Shown: in pieces, positions 47,842 through 59,098 of the stretch
Position numbering within the stretch: position 1 is the first letter of the stretch
Layout: each line of letters opens with the position of its first letter
DNA from: Corticibacter populi
GTDB lineage: Bacteria > Pseudomonadota > Gammaproteobacteria > Burkholderiales > Burkholderiaceae_C
Direction of reading: 5' to 3'
Length of the DNA: 64,000 nucleotides
Assembly: GCF_004217315.1 (NCBI RefSeq)
Contig: NZ_SGWR01000001.1
Coordinates: forward strand, 372,001-436,000
Notes under the pieces: generated by a model
Database searches by the model: none
What the model was told of the DNA's origin: nothing
The model's input: only the letters and a program-made list of their open reading frames with translations
Made by a program: the position numbers and the translations under genes

Positions 47842-48819
47842 CTATTCGTTGACCAGCACCAGCTTGCCGCGCACGGCGCGCTGGCCCATGCGCTCGTAGG
47901 CCTTGTGCAACGCGCGCATCGGCAGCGTGCCATCCATCACCGGCTTGATGCGGCCCTGCACATACCAGTGCGCCAGCTCCTGCAGCATGGCGGCATTGGC
48001 GGCCGGCTCCTTTTGCGAGAAGGCACCCCAGAACACACCGACGATGGAGGCGCCCTTGAGCAAGGGCAGGTTCAGCGGCAGTGCCGGAATCGGCCCGGCG
48101 GCAAAACCGATCACCAAGTAGCGGCCGCGCCAGGCGATGGAGCGGAACGCGGGTTCGGCGAAGTCGCCGCCCACCGGGTCGTAGACCACATCCGGCCCGC
48201 GGCCATCGGTGAGGGTCTTGATGGTTTCGCGCAGATCCTCGCGCTGGTAGTTGATGGTGGCATCGGCACCGATTTCGCGGCACAGCGCGCATTTGTCGTC
48301 GGTCGAGGCGGCGGCAATCACCCGCGCGCCCTGCGCCTTGGCGATCTGGATGGCGGCAGTGCCGACACCACCGGCGGCGCCCAGCACCAGCACCGTCTCG
48401 TCCGCCCGCAGTGCGCCGCGGTCGATCAGCGCATGGTAGGAAGTCGCATAGGTCATGATGAAGGCTGCCGCATCCTCGAAGCTGAAGGCATCCGGCAGCG
48501 GCATGCAGAGCTTGGCCGGCACCAGGGTGTGCGTACCAAAGCCGCCGGTGCCGCTGAGTGCCGCGACGCGCTGGCCGATCTGCAGGTGCTGCACGCCTTC
48601 ACCGACCGCCTCGATGACGCCGGCATATTCCGATCCCGGCACGAACGGCAGCTCGGGCTTCATCTGGTACTTGTTCTGCACGATCAGCAGGTCAGGGAAA
48701 TTGAGGCTGGCGGCATGGATGCGCACCAGCACCTCGCCCTTGCCGGGCGTGGGGGTGGGCAGCTCGGTCCAGCGCAGATTGTCCACTCCGGTGGGGTCGG
48801 TACATAGCCAGGCGTGCAT
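47842..48819 (-). CDS. NADPH:quinone oxidoreductase family (MDR, zinc-independent)
   Basis: Medium-chain reductase of 325 aa. The GroES-like N-terminal half includes VRIHAASLNFPDLLIVQNKYQ and PFVPGSEYAGVI; the Rossmann motif VLGAAGGVGTAAIQIAKAQGARVIAA follows. There are no clustered zinc-binding cysteines. The start has a GAGGAG ribosome-binding site. It convergently faces ppsA; the terminator at 47757 separates them. Physiological substrate unknown. Confidence 0.9.
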   Translation of the reverse strand: MHAWLCTDPTGVDNLRWTELPTPTPGKGEVLVRIHAASLNFPDLLIVQNKYQMKPELPFVPGSEYAGVIEAVGEGVQHLQIGQRVAALSGTGGFGTHTLVPAKLCMPLPDAFSFEDAAAFIMTYATSYHALIDRGALRADETVLVLGAAGGVGTAAIQIAKAQGARVIAAASTDDKCALCREIGADATINYQREDLRETIKTLTDGRGPDVVYDPVGGDFAEPAFRSIAWRGRYLVIGFAAGPIPALPLNLPLLKGASIVGVFWGAFSQKEPAANAAMLQELAHWYVQGRIKPVMDGTLPMRALHKAYERMGQRAVRGKLVLVNE

Positions 48820-48951
48820 GGGGTCTCCTCGATGTGTGGCGCAAGAAAGGGATGGGCAGGCCCGATGGCACAGGGCACACCCGCAGTCCGTGCATTGAAG
48901 CGCAGATCGGCGCCGCAGGCAGTAACCAAGGCAACAGCGCGTCGGCATACA

Positions 48952-49223
48952 CTAGGGCGCGTCATCAGTCACCAAGGGGATCGCGTTGGAGCCCCAAAGG
49001 GCTGAGCGCGAGGCGGCAACCGCAGCAAGGCTCGATGCCTTGCGAGGATTGCCAACGCTGCGGGCGGCGCTTTGGGGCTCCAACCCGCAGGGCGAGCGGA
49101 GAAAATCGCCCCACTCGTCGTTGCACACCTTGCGCGTATCGACATACGCGCTGCGCTGTGCGCCTAGATTGGAGCGATTTTCTCCGCTCGCGCGACCACT
49201 TGGCGACTGATGACACGCCCTAG
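48952..49223. repeat. 272-bp palindromic MITE-like element
   Basis: Terminal inverted repeats of 28 bp differ at three positions; the outer 19 bp are CTAGGGCG(C/T)GTCATCAGTC. Inside are two more perfect 15-bp inverted pairs: GTTGGAGCCCCAAAG (48985) with its complement at 49070, and GAGCGGAGAAAATCG (49094) with its complement at 49175, plus a small CAAGGC/GCCTTG hairpin. The whole unit can fold as nested cruciforms and encodes no protein. It lies between a gene start and the clpB promoter. Confidence 0.8.
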
Positions 49224-49322
49224 GGCGTGAGCAGGTTCCAAGGCCGCTTTGGGCCCGGCCGATGGCCGCCCATAGCACCATTCGCAGGGGTGGATGCAAC
49301 GCAAAATTCGTTGGCACATCTG

Positions 49323-49350
49323 CTTGAATTTGACGAATCACACCTCAGAT
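49323..49350 (+). promoter_or_regulatory. sigma-32-like heat-shock promoter of clpB
   Basis: CTTGAA, a 14-bp spacer and CCTCAGAT resemble the RpoH consensus (CTTGAA, 13-15 bp, CCCCATNT) at the -35 perfectly and at 6 of 8 bases of the -10. It ends 28 bp before the clpB start, so the leader would be short. Heat-shock control is what is expected for clpB. Confidence 0.6.
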
Positions 49351-49378
49351 CATCACCAGTCAGGAGGATTTTTCATTC

Positions 49379-51970
<2,592 letters not shown>

Positions 51971-51999
51971 TTGAGAGACGAGACGGCCGTTTAAGAAAA

Positions 52000-52037
52000 G
52001 AAGCCGGTGGGCTGTATCAGCCCACCGGCTTCTTTTT
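52000..52037 (+). terminator. rho-independent terminator of clpB
   Basis: Perfect 14-bp stem GAAGCCGGTGGGCT/AGCCCACCGGCTTC with a GTATC loop and then five T. It starts 30 nt past the clpB stop. Confidence 0.93.
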
Positions 52038-52115
52038 CTGCGAAGTGTCTACGCTGGTCAATGCCTGAGCCAGCATACGCATGGACATCGCTTGGTGCCG
52101 AATCCCTGGTGGCCC

Positions 52116-52736
52116 TCAATGCGCCAGGTGCAGTCCGCATTCGCGGTGCTCTTCACCTTTGGTCGGATCGAAGTAATCGAAGTTGTTTGGCAGGTCGTGG
52201 GCCTTGAGGTAGTCGTTCATCTGCTTGGATGACCAATGCAGCAGCGGGGCGACTTTGAGGATGCCGTCCGGGTTCAGGCTCACCGGCTCCATTTGCGCGC
52301 GCAGCGCGGTGTCGCTGGCGCGCAGTGCGGTGAACCAGACTTCGGGCGCCGTCTCGCGCAGCGCGCGGTTGAAGGGCTCGAGCTTGACTTCTTCGGTGAA
52401 GGCGGCGTGGCGTGGATCGTCCAGCGCCGGCACCGGGCCATCGACGGCCTCGCGGTGCGCGCGCGAGCGGCGCGGCAGGTAGATGTGCAGGTTCAGTCCC
52501 AGCCTCCGGGTGACTTCGTCGGCGAAGCGGTAGGTCGCCTCGGTGTTGTAGCCGCTGTCCATCCAGACGATGTCGGTGTCGGGTTTGGCCTGTGTGACCA
52601 TGTGCAGGATCACCGCTTCGAAGGGACGGAAGTTGGTGGTGCAGATGGCCTTCTTGCCAAGGTTGAGTGCCCATTCGACCAGGCGCTGGGCATCCTGGCC
52701 GAGTTCGGCATTGACGGTGTTGAGGTCGAGTGACAT
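52116..52736 (-). CDS. cysH: phosphoadenylyl-sulfate reductase family protein
   Basis: Assimilatory sulfate-reduction enzyme, 206 aa. The PP-loop-type region is replaced as usual by CTTNFRPFEAVILHMVTQAKPDTDIVWMDSGYNTEATYRFAD; the C-terminus carries the catalytic ECGLH motif. The CC...CxxC iron-sulfur signature of APS reductases is absent, so PAPS is the inferred substrate. It is short (E. coli 244 aa) and isolated from other cys genes. The frame is open for a very long distance upstream, but only the ATG at 52736 gives the conserved protein. Confidence 0.88.
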   Translation of the reverse strand: MSLDLNTVNAELGQDAQRLVEWALNLGKKAICTTNFRPFEAVILHMVTQAKPDTDIVWMDSGYNTEATYRFADEVTRRLGLNLHIYLPRRSRAHREAVDGPVPALDDPRHAAFTEEVKLEPFNRALRETAPEVWFTALRASDTALRAQMEPVSLNPDGILKVAPLLHWSSKQMNDYLKAHDLPNNFDYFDPTKGEEHRECGLHLAH

Positions 52737-53024
52737 GGCGGGCTCCGGTGGCGGGGTGGATGGTGCGGCATGGGCCGGGGCACATGAGCCTCGCCCGTTT
52801 GCGCGCGCACTTGCCGAGTCGTGCGATTGTACCGGGCAGGGCCCTGGCGCACCGGTGCGACAGTCAGCTCCCCAGGCTGTCCGCAGGGAAATGCCACCAG
52901 CGGATTTCACATGCACAATATGCTGCGTTTGCCACGCACGGACGCTGGCACGACCGTGCCGCCGTGTCTGCATGTCAGCAGGGGCGGGCCACCGGAAAAG
53001 CAACACCATTTTGAGGATACGACG

Positions 53025-53852
53025 ATGAAACTGGGAATCGAAGGGCGCTGGGCGCTGGTCTGCGGCTCGAGCGCGGGCCTGGGACTGGGCTGCGCGCGGG
53101 CGCTGGTGCAGGAGGGGGTCAGCGTGGTCATCAATGCGCGCGGTGCCGTCAAGCTTGGAAAGGCGGTGGATGAACTGCGCCAGCTCTCGCGCAAGTATGC
53201 CCAGCAGGCACCGGAGCAGGCCGCGCCTGTGGTGCTGCCGGTGGCGGCGGACATCACCACGCCGGCCGGGCGCGAGGCGGTGTTCCAGGCTGACGGCGGG
53301 CCGGGCAAGGCTTTCGACATCGTGGTCAACAACGCTGGCGGGCCACCGCCAGGCGACTTTCGGCAGTGGGGCGAGAAGGAATGGCTGGCGGCGCTGCAGG
53401 CCAATATGCTCACGCCCATCGAGATCATCCGCGCAGTGGTCGATGGCATGGCCGAGCGCGGCTTTGGCCGCATCGTCAACATCACATCCAGCGCGGTAAA
53501 GGCGCCCATCGACATCCTCGGGCTTTCGAATGGTGCGCGCAGCGGCCTGACGGGCTTCGTGTCCGGACTGGCCCGCTCGCCCTTGGCTGGCAAGGGGGTG
53601 ACCATCAACAACCTGCTGCCCGGCAAGTTCGATACCGACCGGCTGCGCGGCACCTTTTCGGCTACGGCCGAAAAGAGCGGTCGCAGCCTCGATGAGGTGC
53701 GGACGGCGCAGGCCGCCCTCATTCCGGCGGGACGCTTTGGCACCCCCGACGAGTTTGGCGCCATCTGCGCGTTCCTCTGCAGCCAGCAGGCCGCCTACGT
53801 GACCGGCCAGAACTGGCTGGTCGATGGCGGTGCCTATCCGGGTACATTCTGA
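53025..53852 (+). CDS. SDR-family oxidoreductase
   Basis: Short-chain dehydrogenase of 275 aa with a TTGAGGAT ribosome-binding site. The cofactor loop reads VCGSSAGLGLG in place of TGxxxGIG; NNAGGPPPGDF is next. At the active site SSAVKAPIDILGLSNGARSGL has serine but the usual Tyr-x3-Lys appears as SNGARSG, so catalysis by the standard tetrad is doubtful, as in the YohF/Ga-like subgroup lacking YxxxK. The ending YVTGQNWLVDGGAYPGTF is typical. It lies 36 bp from the quinone oxidoreductase and probably forms an operon with it. Confidence 0.87.
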   Translation: MKLGIEGRWALVCGSSAGLGLGCARALVQEGVSVVINARGAVKLGKAVDELRQLSRKYAQQAPEQAAPVVLPVAADITTPAGREAVFQADGGPGKAFDIVVNNAGGPPPGDFRQWGEKEWLAALQANMLTPIEIIRAVVDGMAERGFGRIVNITSSAVKAPIDILGLSNGARSGLTGFVSGLARSPLAGKGVTINNLLPGKFDTDRLRGTFSATAEKSGRSLDEVRTAQAALIPAGRFGTPDEFGAICAFLCSQQAAYVTGQNWLVDGGAYPGTF

Positions 53853-53888
53853 ATTCCGACATACCGACCAGGCAAGGAGACCAGCACC

Positions 53889-54872
53889 ATGGCACGCGCA
53901 GTGGAAATTAGGCAGTTTGGTGGCGCTGAGCAGATGCAGCTCGTCGATGTGGCGGTGCTTGCACCGGGGCCGGGTGAAGTGCGCATTCGCCAGCACGCGA
54001 TTGGCGTCAATTTCATCGATGTGTACCAGCGCACGGGCCTCTATCCCAATACCTTGCCGCTGCGCTTGGGCATGGAGGCGGCTGGCGAGGTGTTGGCCGT
54101 TGGTGCAGGTGTCACGCATCTGGCGGTGGGGGACCGGGTGGCCTATGCGGGCTTTCCGCCCGGCAGCTACTGTGACGAGCGCAGCATGCCGGCCCAAGGC
54201 GTGTGCCGGCTGCCCGATGGCATCGGCTACGAGACGGGGGCGGCGATGATGCTCAAGGGCCTGACGGCGCAGTATCTGCTCAAAAGCTGCAAGCCGGTCG
54301 AGGGGCTGGAGCCGGGGGACCATGTCCTGCTGCATGCGGCCGCCGGTGGCGTGGGGCTGATTGCCTGTCAGTGGGCCAAGGCGCTGGGGCTGCGGGTGAT
54401 CGCGACGGCAGGCAGTGACGACAAGTGCGCGCTGGCCCTGGCCAACGGGGCCAGCCACGCCATCAACTACCGTCGCGAAGATTTTGCCCAGCGGGTGCGT
54501 GAAATCACGGCGGGAGAGGGCGTGAAGGTTGTGTACGACTCGGTGGGCAAGGATACCTGGGAAGGCTCGCTCGACTGCCTGCGGCCGCTGGGCCTGATGG
54601 TGAGCTTTGGCAACGCCTCGGGGCCGGTGCCGGAATTTGCCCCGGCGCTGCTGGCTGCCAAGGGCTCTCTGTATGTGACGCGGCAGACGCTGTTCGTCCA
54701 TACCCGCACGCGCGAGCGCGTGCAGCGCATGGCCGATGATCTGTTTGCCGTTGTGCAAAGCGGTGCGGTGAAGATCCACATCGACCAGCGTTTTGCGCTC
54801 GCCGATGTGCAGCAGGCACACCGCAGCCTGGAGGCTCGCAAGACCACCGGATCGAGCATCCTGCTGCCCTGA
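53889..54872 (+). CDS. quinone oxidoreductase (QOR-type MDR)
   Basis: NADPH-dependent reductase of 327 aa matching E. coli QorA throughout: IGVNFIDVYQRTGLYPNTLPLRLGMEAAGEV, LLHAAAGGVGLIACQWAKALGLRVIATAG, VVYDSVGKDTWEGSLDCLRPLGLMVSFGNASG and HRSLEARKTTGSSILLP. No zinc sites. The start has an AAGGAG ribosome-binding site. Confidence 0.94.
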   Translation: MARAVEIRQFGGAEQMQLVDVAVLAPGPGEVRIRQHAIGVNFIDVYQRTGLYPNTLPLRLGMEAAGEVLAVGAGVTHLAVGDRVAYAGFPPGSYCDERSMPAQGVCRLPDGIGYETGAAMMLKGLTAQYLLKSCKPVEGLEPGDHVLLHAAAGGVGLIACQWAKALGLRVIATAGSDDKCALALANGASHAINYRREDFAQRVREITAGEGVKVVYDSVGKDTWEGSLDCLRPLGLMVSFGNASGPVPEFAPALLAAKGSLYVTRQTLFVHTRTRERVQRMADDLFAVVQSGAVKIHIDQRFALADVQQAHRSLEARKTTGSSILLP

Positions 54873-54955
54873 TTGGATCTGGCGGGAACTGATCAGTACT
54901 TGCTTTCCTCCAGCAATCGGCCGGCATGCCATGACCTTGCCATGATTTCCATGAT

Positions 54956-55699
54956 TTACCAGGGCTGATTCGCCGGGCCAACCGTGAATTCGTTGATCGT
55001 CGTGTCCTCGGGCTGGTCGATGGCGAATGCGACGACGCTCGCGATGCGCTCTGGGGCAATGCCGTATCTGTCGTAGGTGCTCTGCATCTGGCCGAGCGTT
55101 CTCTTCTCGCTGATCGTCTTCAGCAACTCGGTGTTGATGGCGGCCGGGTAGATCGTCGCGGTGCGGATGTGGGTGCCTTCCATCGCGGACTCGATGCGCA
55201 ACACCTCCATGAAGTCGCGCACGAACCACTTCGTGCCGCCATAGACGGCGCCACCGGGATAGGCTTTGAGGCCGGCTACCGAGGACGTCGCGATGACGTG
55301 GCCGGACTTCTGCGCCAGGAACACCGGCAGCACGGCCGCAACGCCGTTGAGCACGCCCTTGACGTTGACATCGACCATCTGGTGCCAATCGTCGGTCTTG
55401 AGCGCCGACAAAGGCGAGTTCGGCATCAGGCCGGCGTTCAAAAAAACGACGTCCAGGCGCCCGAAAGTTTCTTTGGCGAGCTTGACGATGGCGTCGTTGT
55501 CTTCCTGCTTGATTACGTCCAGAACCTGGTAAATCACCTGTCCGCCACTTTGCGTGATCTCGTTCGCGATGCGCTTGAGGTGGTTTTCGCGCCGTGCGCC
55601 AAGCACGACCTTGGCGCCCTGGTTGGCAAGCAGCTTGGCGGTCGCTTCGCCGATGCCCGACGATGCGCCGGTGATGATGACAACTTTGTCTTTGATCAT
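54956..55699 (-). CDS. SDR-family oxidoreductase
   Basis: Classical short-chain dehydrogenase of 247 aa: TGASSGIG cofactor loop near residue 10, LNAGLMPNSPL, and catalytic SSVAGLKAYPGGAVYGGTK with Y-x3-K. Members are often linked to quinone or aldehyde detoxification, but the substrate here is unknown. It is the last gene of a minus-strand group; the alcohol dehydrogenase at 55715 ends 15 bp upstream of its ATG. Confidence 0.92.
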   Translation of the reverse strand: MIKDKVVIITGASSGIGEATAKLLANQGAKVVLGARRENHLKRIANEITQSGGQVIYQVLDVIKQEDNDAIVKLAKETFGRLDVVFLNAGLMPNSPLSALKTDDWHQMVDVNVKGVLNGVAAVLPVFLAQKSGHVIATSSVAGLKAYPGGAVYGGTKWFVRDFMEVLRIESAMEGTHIRTATIYPAAINTELLKTISEKRTLGQMQSTYDRYGIAPERIASVVAFAIDQPEDTTINEFTVGPANQPW

Positions 55700-55714
55700 G
55701 TCGTTTCTCCTGGT

Positions 55715-56764
55715 TCAAGCCGCGAGCGATGCGTTGTCGATCACGAAGCGGTATTTCACATCGCCCTTGAGCATGCGCTCGTAGGCACCGTTGATGTCCT
55801 CGGCGCGGATCAGCTCGATGTCCGCGACGATGCTGTGCTCGGCGCAGAAGTCCAGCATCTCCTGCGTCTCGGGGATGCCGCCGATCATGGAGCCGGCCAG
55901 GCTGCGGCGCTTGCCCACGAGGTTGTGTGGCTGCGTTGCCGGATGCGGCGAGGCCGGGGCACCCACCAACGTCATCGTGCCATCGCGCTTGAGCAGGACC
56001 AGGAAGGCGTCGAGGTCGTGCGGCGCGGCCACGGTGTTCAGGATGAAGTCGAGGCCCCTAGAATGTGCGGCCATCTCGCCAGGATTGCGCGAGACCACCA
56101 CTTCATCAGCGCCCAGCGCCTTGGCGGCTTCGCGCTTCGATTCCGAGGTGGTGAATGCCACCACGTGCGCGCCCATCGCGTGCGCCAGCTTGATGCCCAT
56201 GTGGCCCAGGCCACCGATGCCGACCACGCCGACCTTCTGGCCTGGCCCGACCTTCCAGTGGCGCAGCGGCGAGTACGTGGTGATGCCCGCGCACAGCAGC
56301 GGCGCAACGGCCGCCAGTTGATCCTCGGGATGGCGGATGTGCAGTACGTAGCGCTCATGGACCACGATCTGCTGCGAGTAGCCGCCAAGCGTGTAGCCGG
56401 GCGCGTCCGGCGTGGGGAAGTTGTAGGTGCCCACCATGTCGTCGCAGTAGTTCTCCAGCCCGTCGTTGCAGTCCTCGCAGTGCTTGCAGCTATCGACGAT
56501 GCAGCCGACGCCGACCAGATCGCCGACCTTGACGCCCGAGACGTGGGCGCCGACGGCCGAAACGCGGCCCACGATCTCGTGGCCCGGCACGCACGGATAG
56601 CGCGTGCCCGCCCATTCGGCGCGCACCTGGTGGATGTCGGAGTGGCAGACGCCGCAGTAGGCAATGTCGATCTGCACGTCATGCGCGCTTGGGGTGCGTC
56701 GGGTGATGTCGATGGGTTCGAGGGGAAGATGGCTTGCGTAAGCGCCGTAGGCTTTGGTGTTCAT
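55715..56764 (-). CDS. zinc-dependent NADP alcohol dehydrogenase (YahK/CAD-like)
   Basis: MDR alcohol dehydrogenase of 349 aa. The catalytic zinc region is YCGVCHSDIHQVRAEW with HE at 62-63; the structural zinc ligands are C93, C96, C99 and C107; GIGGLGHMGIKLAHAMGAHVVAF is the cofactor loop. YahK relatives reduce aldehydes such as isobutyraldehyde and cinnamaldehyde. Its 15-bp distance to the following SDR suggests co-transcription in the accessory block. Confidence 0.94.
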   Translation of the reverse strand: MNTKAYGAYASHLPLEPIDITRRTPSAHDVQIDIAYCGVCHSDIHQVRAEWAGTRYPCVPGHEIVGRVSAVGAHVSGVKVGDLVGVGCIVDSCKHCEDCNDGLENYCDDMVGTYNFPTPDAPGYTLGGYSQQIVVHERYVLHIRHPEDQLAAVAPLLCAGITTYSPLRHWKVGPGQKVGVVGIGGLGHMGIKLAHAMGAHVVAFTTSESKREAAKALGADEVVVSRNPGEMAAHSRGLDFILNTVAAPHDLDAFLVLLKRDGTMTLVGAPASPHPATQPHNLVGKRRSLAGSMIGGIPETQEMLDFCAEHSIVADIELIRAEDINGAYERMLKGDVKYRFVIDNASLAA

Positions 56765-56794
56765 GTGTGTGTCCTTTGAAAATGGGTTGGCCTG

Positions 56795-57112
56795 TCAGGC
56801 GGCGGGAACCAGGTTGACGACCTGGACCTCGTTGCGTGAGCCCAGGCGCATCCACGACCCGAAAGTTCCGGCGCCTTGCGACACCAGCAGCGTGAGCCCG
56901 TCGATCGGGTGGCGGCCGCTGGGCATGGGAAGCCATACTTCACGAGGAACGTGCCTGGGAAGAATTGGCCCGTGTGCGTAGAAGATCAGCATGTAGCCGC
57001 CGAGCACGGCTGCAGGCAGCAGGGCCAGCGGCCATGCCCGATTCAGGCCCAGCAGGCTCTTCAGCCGAAACTGCACGTACCAGACGGCGAAGGTCATCAG
57101 CAGCCAGACCAC
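56795..57112 (-). CDS. hypothetical small membrane protein
   Basis: A 105-codon frame beginning at a GTG directly after an in-frame stop. It has two hydrophobic segments (about 2-16 and 26-46) followed by a polar tail ending VQVVNLVPAA. I find no domain and no clear ribosome-binding site, so it may be the surviving end of a larger gene. It lies between the alcohol dehydrogenase and the cyclophilin-like gene, same strand. Confidence 0.4.
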   Translation of the reverse strand: MVWLLMTFAVWYVQFRLKSLLGLNRAWPLALLPAAVLGGYMLIFYAHGPILPRHVPREVWLPMPSGRHPIDGLTLLVSQGAGTFGSWMRLGSRNEVQVVNLVPAA

Positions 57113-57167
57113 GATGGGACGATGACGTCAGGCTTTTGCACGGGAATCTCCTGTCTTGCACCGTTGG

Positions 57168-57641
57168 CTAGTTCTTGGAAAAGACCACCCGCACGTCGCC
57201 ACGCCCGAGCCCTCGGGCCAGGCCGGAGGGGTCGTCCAAGCGGCCGACGCGGGTGTATGAGTACGGGGAATCGAAGGTCTGATAGAAGACGACCGCGGTA
57301 CGCGAGCCCCACAGCAGGAGATCGCCATTGCGGATCGTGCCGGGCCGGCTCGCATCGGTTGGAAGCGCCTTGGGCAGCTCACCGTGTTTCTCGTTGCCGT
57401 TGAGTTCCTCCATGTCCAGCGCCAGCGGCAACAGCGCGACAAAGGCGCGAGCAGCCTCGGTGTCGGCCAAGGTGATGGCAAAGCGGCGTTCGCCGACGGT
57501 CATCCACATGCGTGACTCCTCTGTTCTTTGGGAAGCTTGGGCAGCTCCTGCTGCGGCATCTGCGTGTGCCGCCGGGGTGGAAGGCTGTGCGGCGGTACTG
57601 CCGCACAGAGCGAGAAGCAGCGGCAGGCCGAGGCGTCGCAT
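57168..57641 (-). CDS. cyclophilin-like fold protein, exported
   Basis: Protein of 157 aa. From the ATG at 57641 there is a signal peptide (MRRLGLPLLLALCGSTAA); an in-frame ATG at 57737 would add 32 residues ahead of it. The mature domain is of the cyclophilin-like type: MWMTVGERRFAITLADTEAARAFVALLP, ELPKAL, GDLLLWGSRTAVVFYQTF and a final VRVVFS. Function unknown. The family often accompanies redox genes, as here. Confidence 0.75.
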   Translation of the reverse strand: MRRLGLPLLLALCGSTAAQPSTPAAHADAAAGAAQASQRTEESRMWMTVGERRFAITLADTEAARAFVALLPLALDMEELNGNEKHGELPKALPTDASRPGTIRNGDLLLWGSRTAVVFYQTFDSPYSYTRVGRLDDPSGLARGLGRGDVRVVFSKN

Positions 57642-57759
57642 GGTCTGCAAATGGCAGCGCAGGGGGCGGCGCCGGTCGATGCTGGGCGTCGTGGCGGGCG
57701 CGCTGCGCGTGCCGGCATCAAAGGTTTCGTAGACCATGAGGTTCTCCTTGCCGCGACTG

Positions 57760-58986
57760 TCAAACGGCGTTTTGACGTGCCTGTGCTCGTGACGTCTGAA
57801 AACTCAGGAAAGCGCCGATCAGCAGCACGACCGCGCTGGCGACGAAGGTGCTCTGGTAGCCGCTGGCATCGAACAGCATGCCGCCCACGGTCGATCCCAG
57901 GGCGATGGCGAACTGGACGACCGCCACCATCAAACCACCGCCTGCCTCGGCGTTGTGTGGCATGGCTTGTGCGACCCAGCTCCACCACCCCACCGGCGCA
58001 GCCGTGGCCATCAGGCCCCACAAGCCCAGCAACACGGCCACCGGCATGACCCAACCACCTACGGGGATCAGCGATACGGCGATGACCGACATGAGGACGG
58101 GAATGGCGATGAGGGGGCCGTACAGTCCCCGCTTGAGAAGCGAGCCGATGATGACGGTGCCAACAAAGCCCGCGACGCCGATCACCAACAGCAGCAGCGA
58201 CAGCGTGGACACGCTGACGTGCGCCACCGTTTCGAGGAAAGGACGCAGATAGGTGAACAGCGCGAACTGCCCCATGAAGAAGGCCCCGCACGCGGCCATG
58301 CCATAGGCGACAGTGCGATTCTTGAGCACCGTAAACACGTTGCCGGAGCCCGGTGCCCGCGCGTCCGGCTTCATCGACGGCAAGGCGATCCATTGCCAGG
58401 CCAGGGCGATCAACGCCACGGGAACCAGGCCAAAGAAGGCCCCACGCCATCCGATGATCGAGCCGAGATAGCTTCCCAGTGGCGCAGCGATCACCGTCGC
58501 CAGCGCGTTGCCACCGTTGAAGATGGCCAGGGCCTTGGGCACCTGGCTGGAAGGTACGAGACGCATGGCCATGGCCGCCGACATCGACCAGAAGCCGCCG
58601 ATCACCACGCCGATGAGGGCGCGTCCGGCCATGTAGGTCAGGTAGTTCGGGGCCAAAGCCACGATGGCACCGGAAACGCCCATCAGGACGGTCAGCACCA
58701 GAAGCAGTTGCTTGCGATCCATGGTGCCGGCCAGTGTCGAGATCGACAGGCTGGTCAGCACCGCAAATGCGCCGGAGATCGCGATGCCTTGGCCTGCCAT
58801 CCCCTCGGTGATCCGAAGGTCGCCGGCGATGGGCGTCAGCAGGCTCACAGGCATGAACTCGGATGCCACGAGTGCGAAGACGCACAGCGACATGGCGAAA
58901 ACCCCGCCCCAGTAGGCAGGTTGTGCGGCGGACTCGTCGGAGACCGCAGGGTTGCCCTTCAGGGCATTGGTTGCAGGATCAATCAT
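57760..58986 (-). CDS. MFS exporter of the DHA1/AraJ type
   Basis: Twelve-helix major-facilitator protein of 408 aa with a hydrophilic N-terminus of about 25 residues. The motif A-like loop is LAGTMDRKQLLL, and the GRALIGVVIGGFWSMSAAMAMRLVP motif C-type segment is typical of NepI/AraJ purine or sugar exporters. Substrate unknown. It is transcribed in the same direction as the rest of the accessory block, after the terminator at 59019. Confidence 0.92.
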   Translation of the reverse strand: MIDPATNALKGNPAVSDESAAQPAYWGGVFAMSLCVFALVASEFMPVSLLTPIAGDLRITEGMAGQGIAISGAFAVLTSLSISTLAGTMDRKQLLLVLTVLMGVSGAIVALAPNYLTYMAGRALIGVVIGGFWSMSAAMAMRLVPSSQVPKALAIFNGGNALATVIAAPLGSYLGSIIGWRGAFFGLVPVALIALAWQWIALPSMKPDARAPGSGNVFTVLKNRTVAYGMAACGAFFMGQFALFTYLRPFLETVAHVSVSTLSLLLLVIGVAGFVGTVIIGSLLKRGLYGPLIAIPVLMSVIAVSLIPVGGWVMPVAVLLGLWGLMATAAPVGWWSWVAQAMPHNAEAGGGLMVAVVQFAIALGSTVGGMLFDASGYQSTFVASAVVLLIGAFLSFQTSRAQARQNAV

Positions 58987-59018
58987 GGAGTGTGTTCTTC
59001 TTCTACGCCCACAGGCTC

Positions 59019-59053
59019 AAAAAAAGCCGCACCATCCGGCTGGATGGTGCGGC
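59019..59053 (-). terminator. rho-independent terminator of the hydrolase gene
   Basis: On the minus strand, a 12-bp perfect stem GCCGCACCATCC/GGATGGTGCGGC with a 4-nt loop, ending in seven T. It lies between the hydrolase (59099) and the MFS gene, so those two genes should have separate promoters. Confidence 0.92.
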
Positions 59054-59098
59054 CAGGACAGGACACTGAGATGACTCAGTCCATGGAGACGCGACCGC

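Noticed and set aside
48952-49223. Considered as a CRISPR array or a small gene
   Set aside because: Repeats are inverted, not direct and evenly spaced, and the short frames crossing it share no conserved protein features.
52116-55718. 1200-codon minus-strand open frame ending in CysH
   Set aside because: Only the last 206 codons are a known protein. The rest runs antisense through an SDR and a quinone oxidoreductase and out of frame through another SDR, so it is not a giant fusion.
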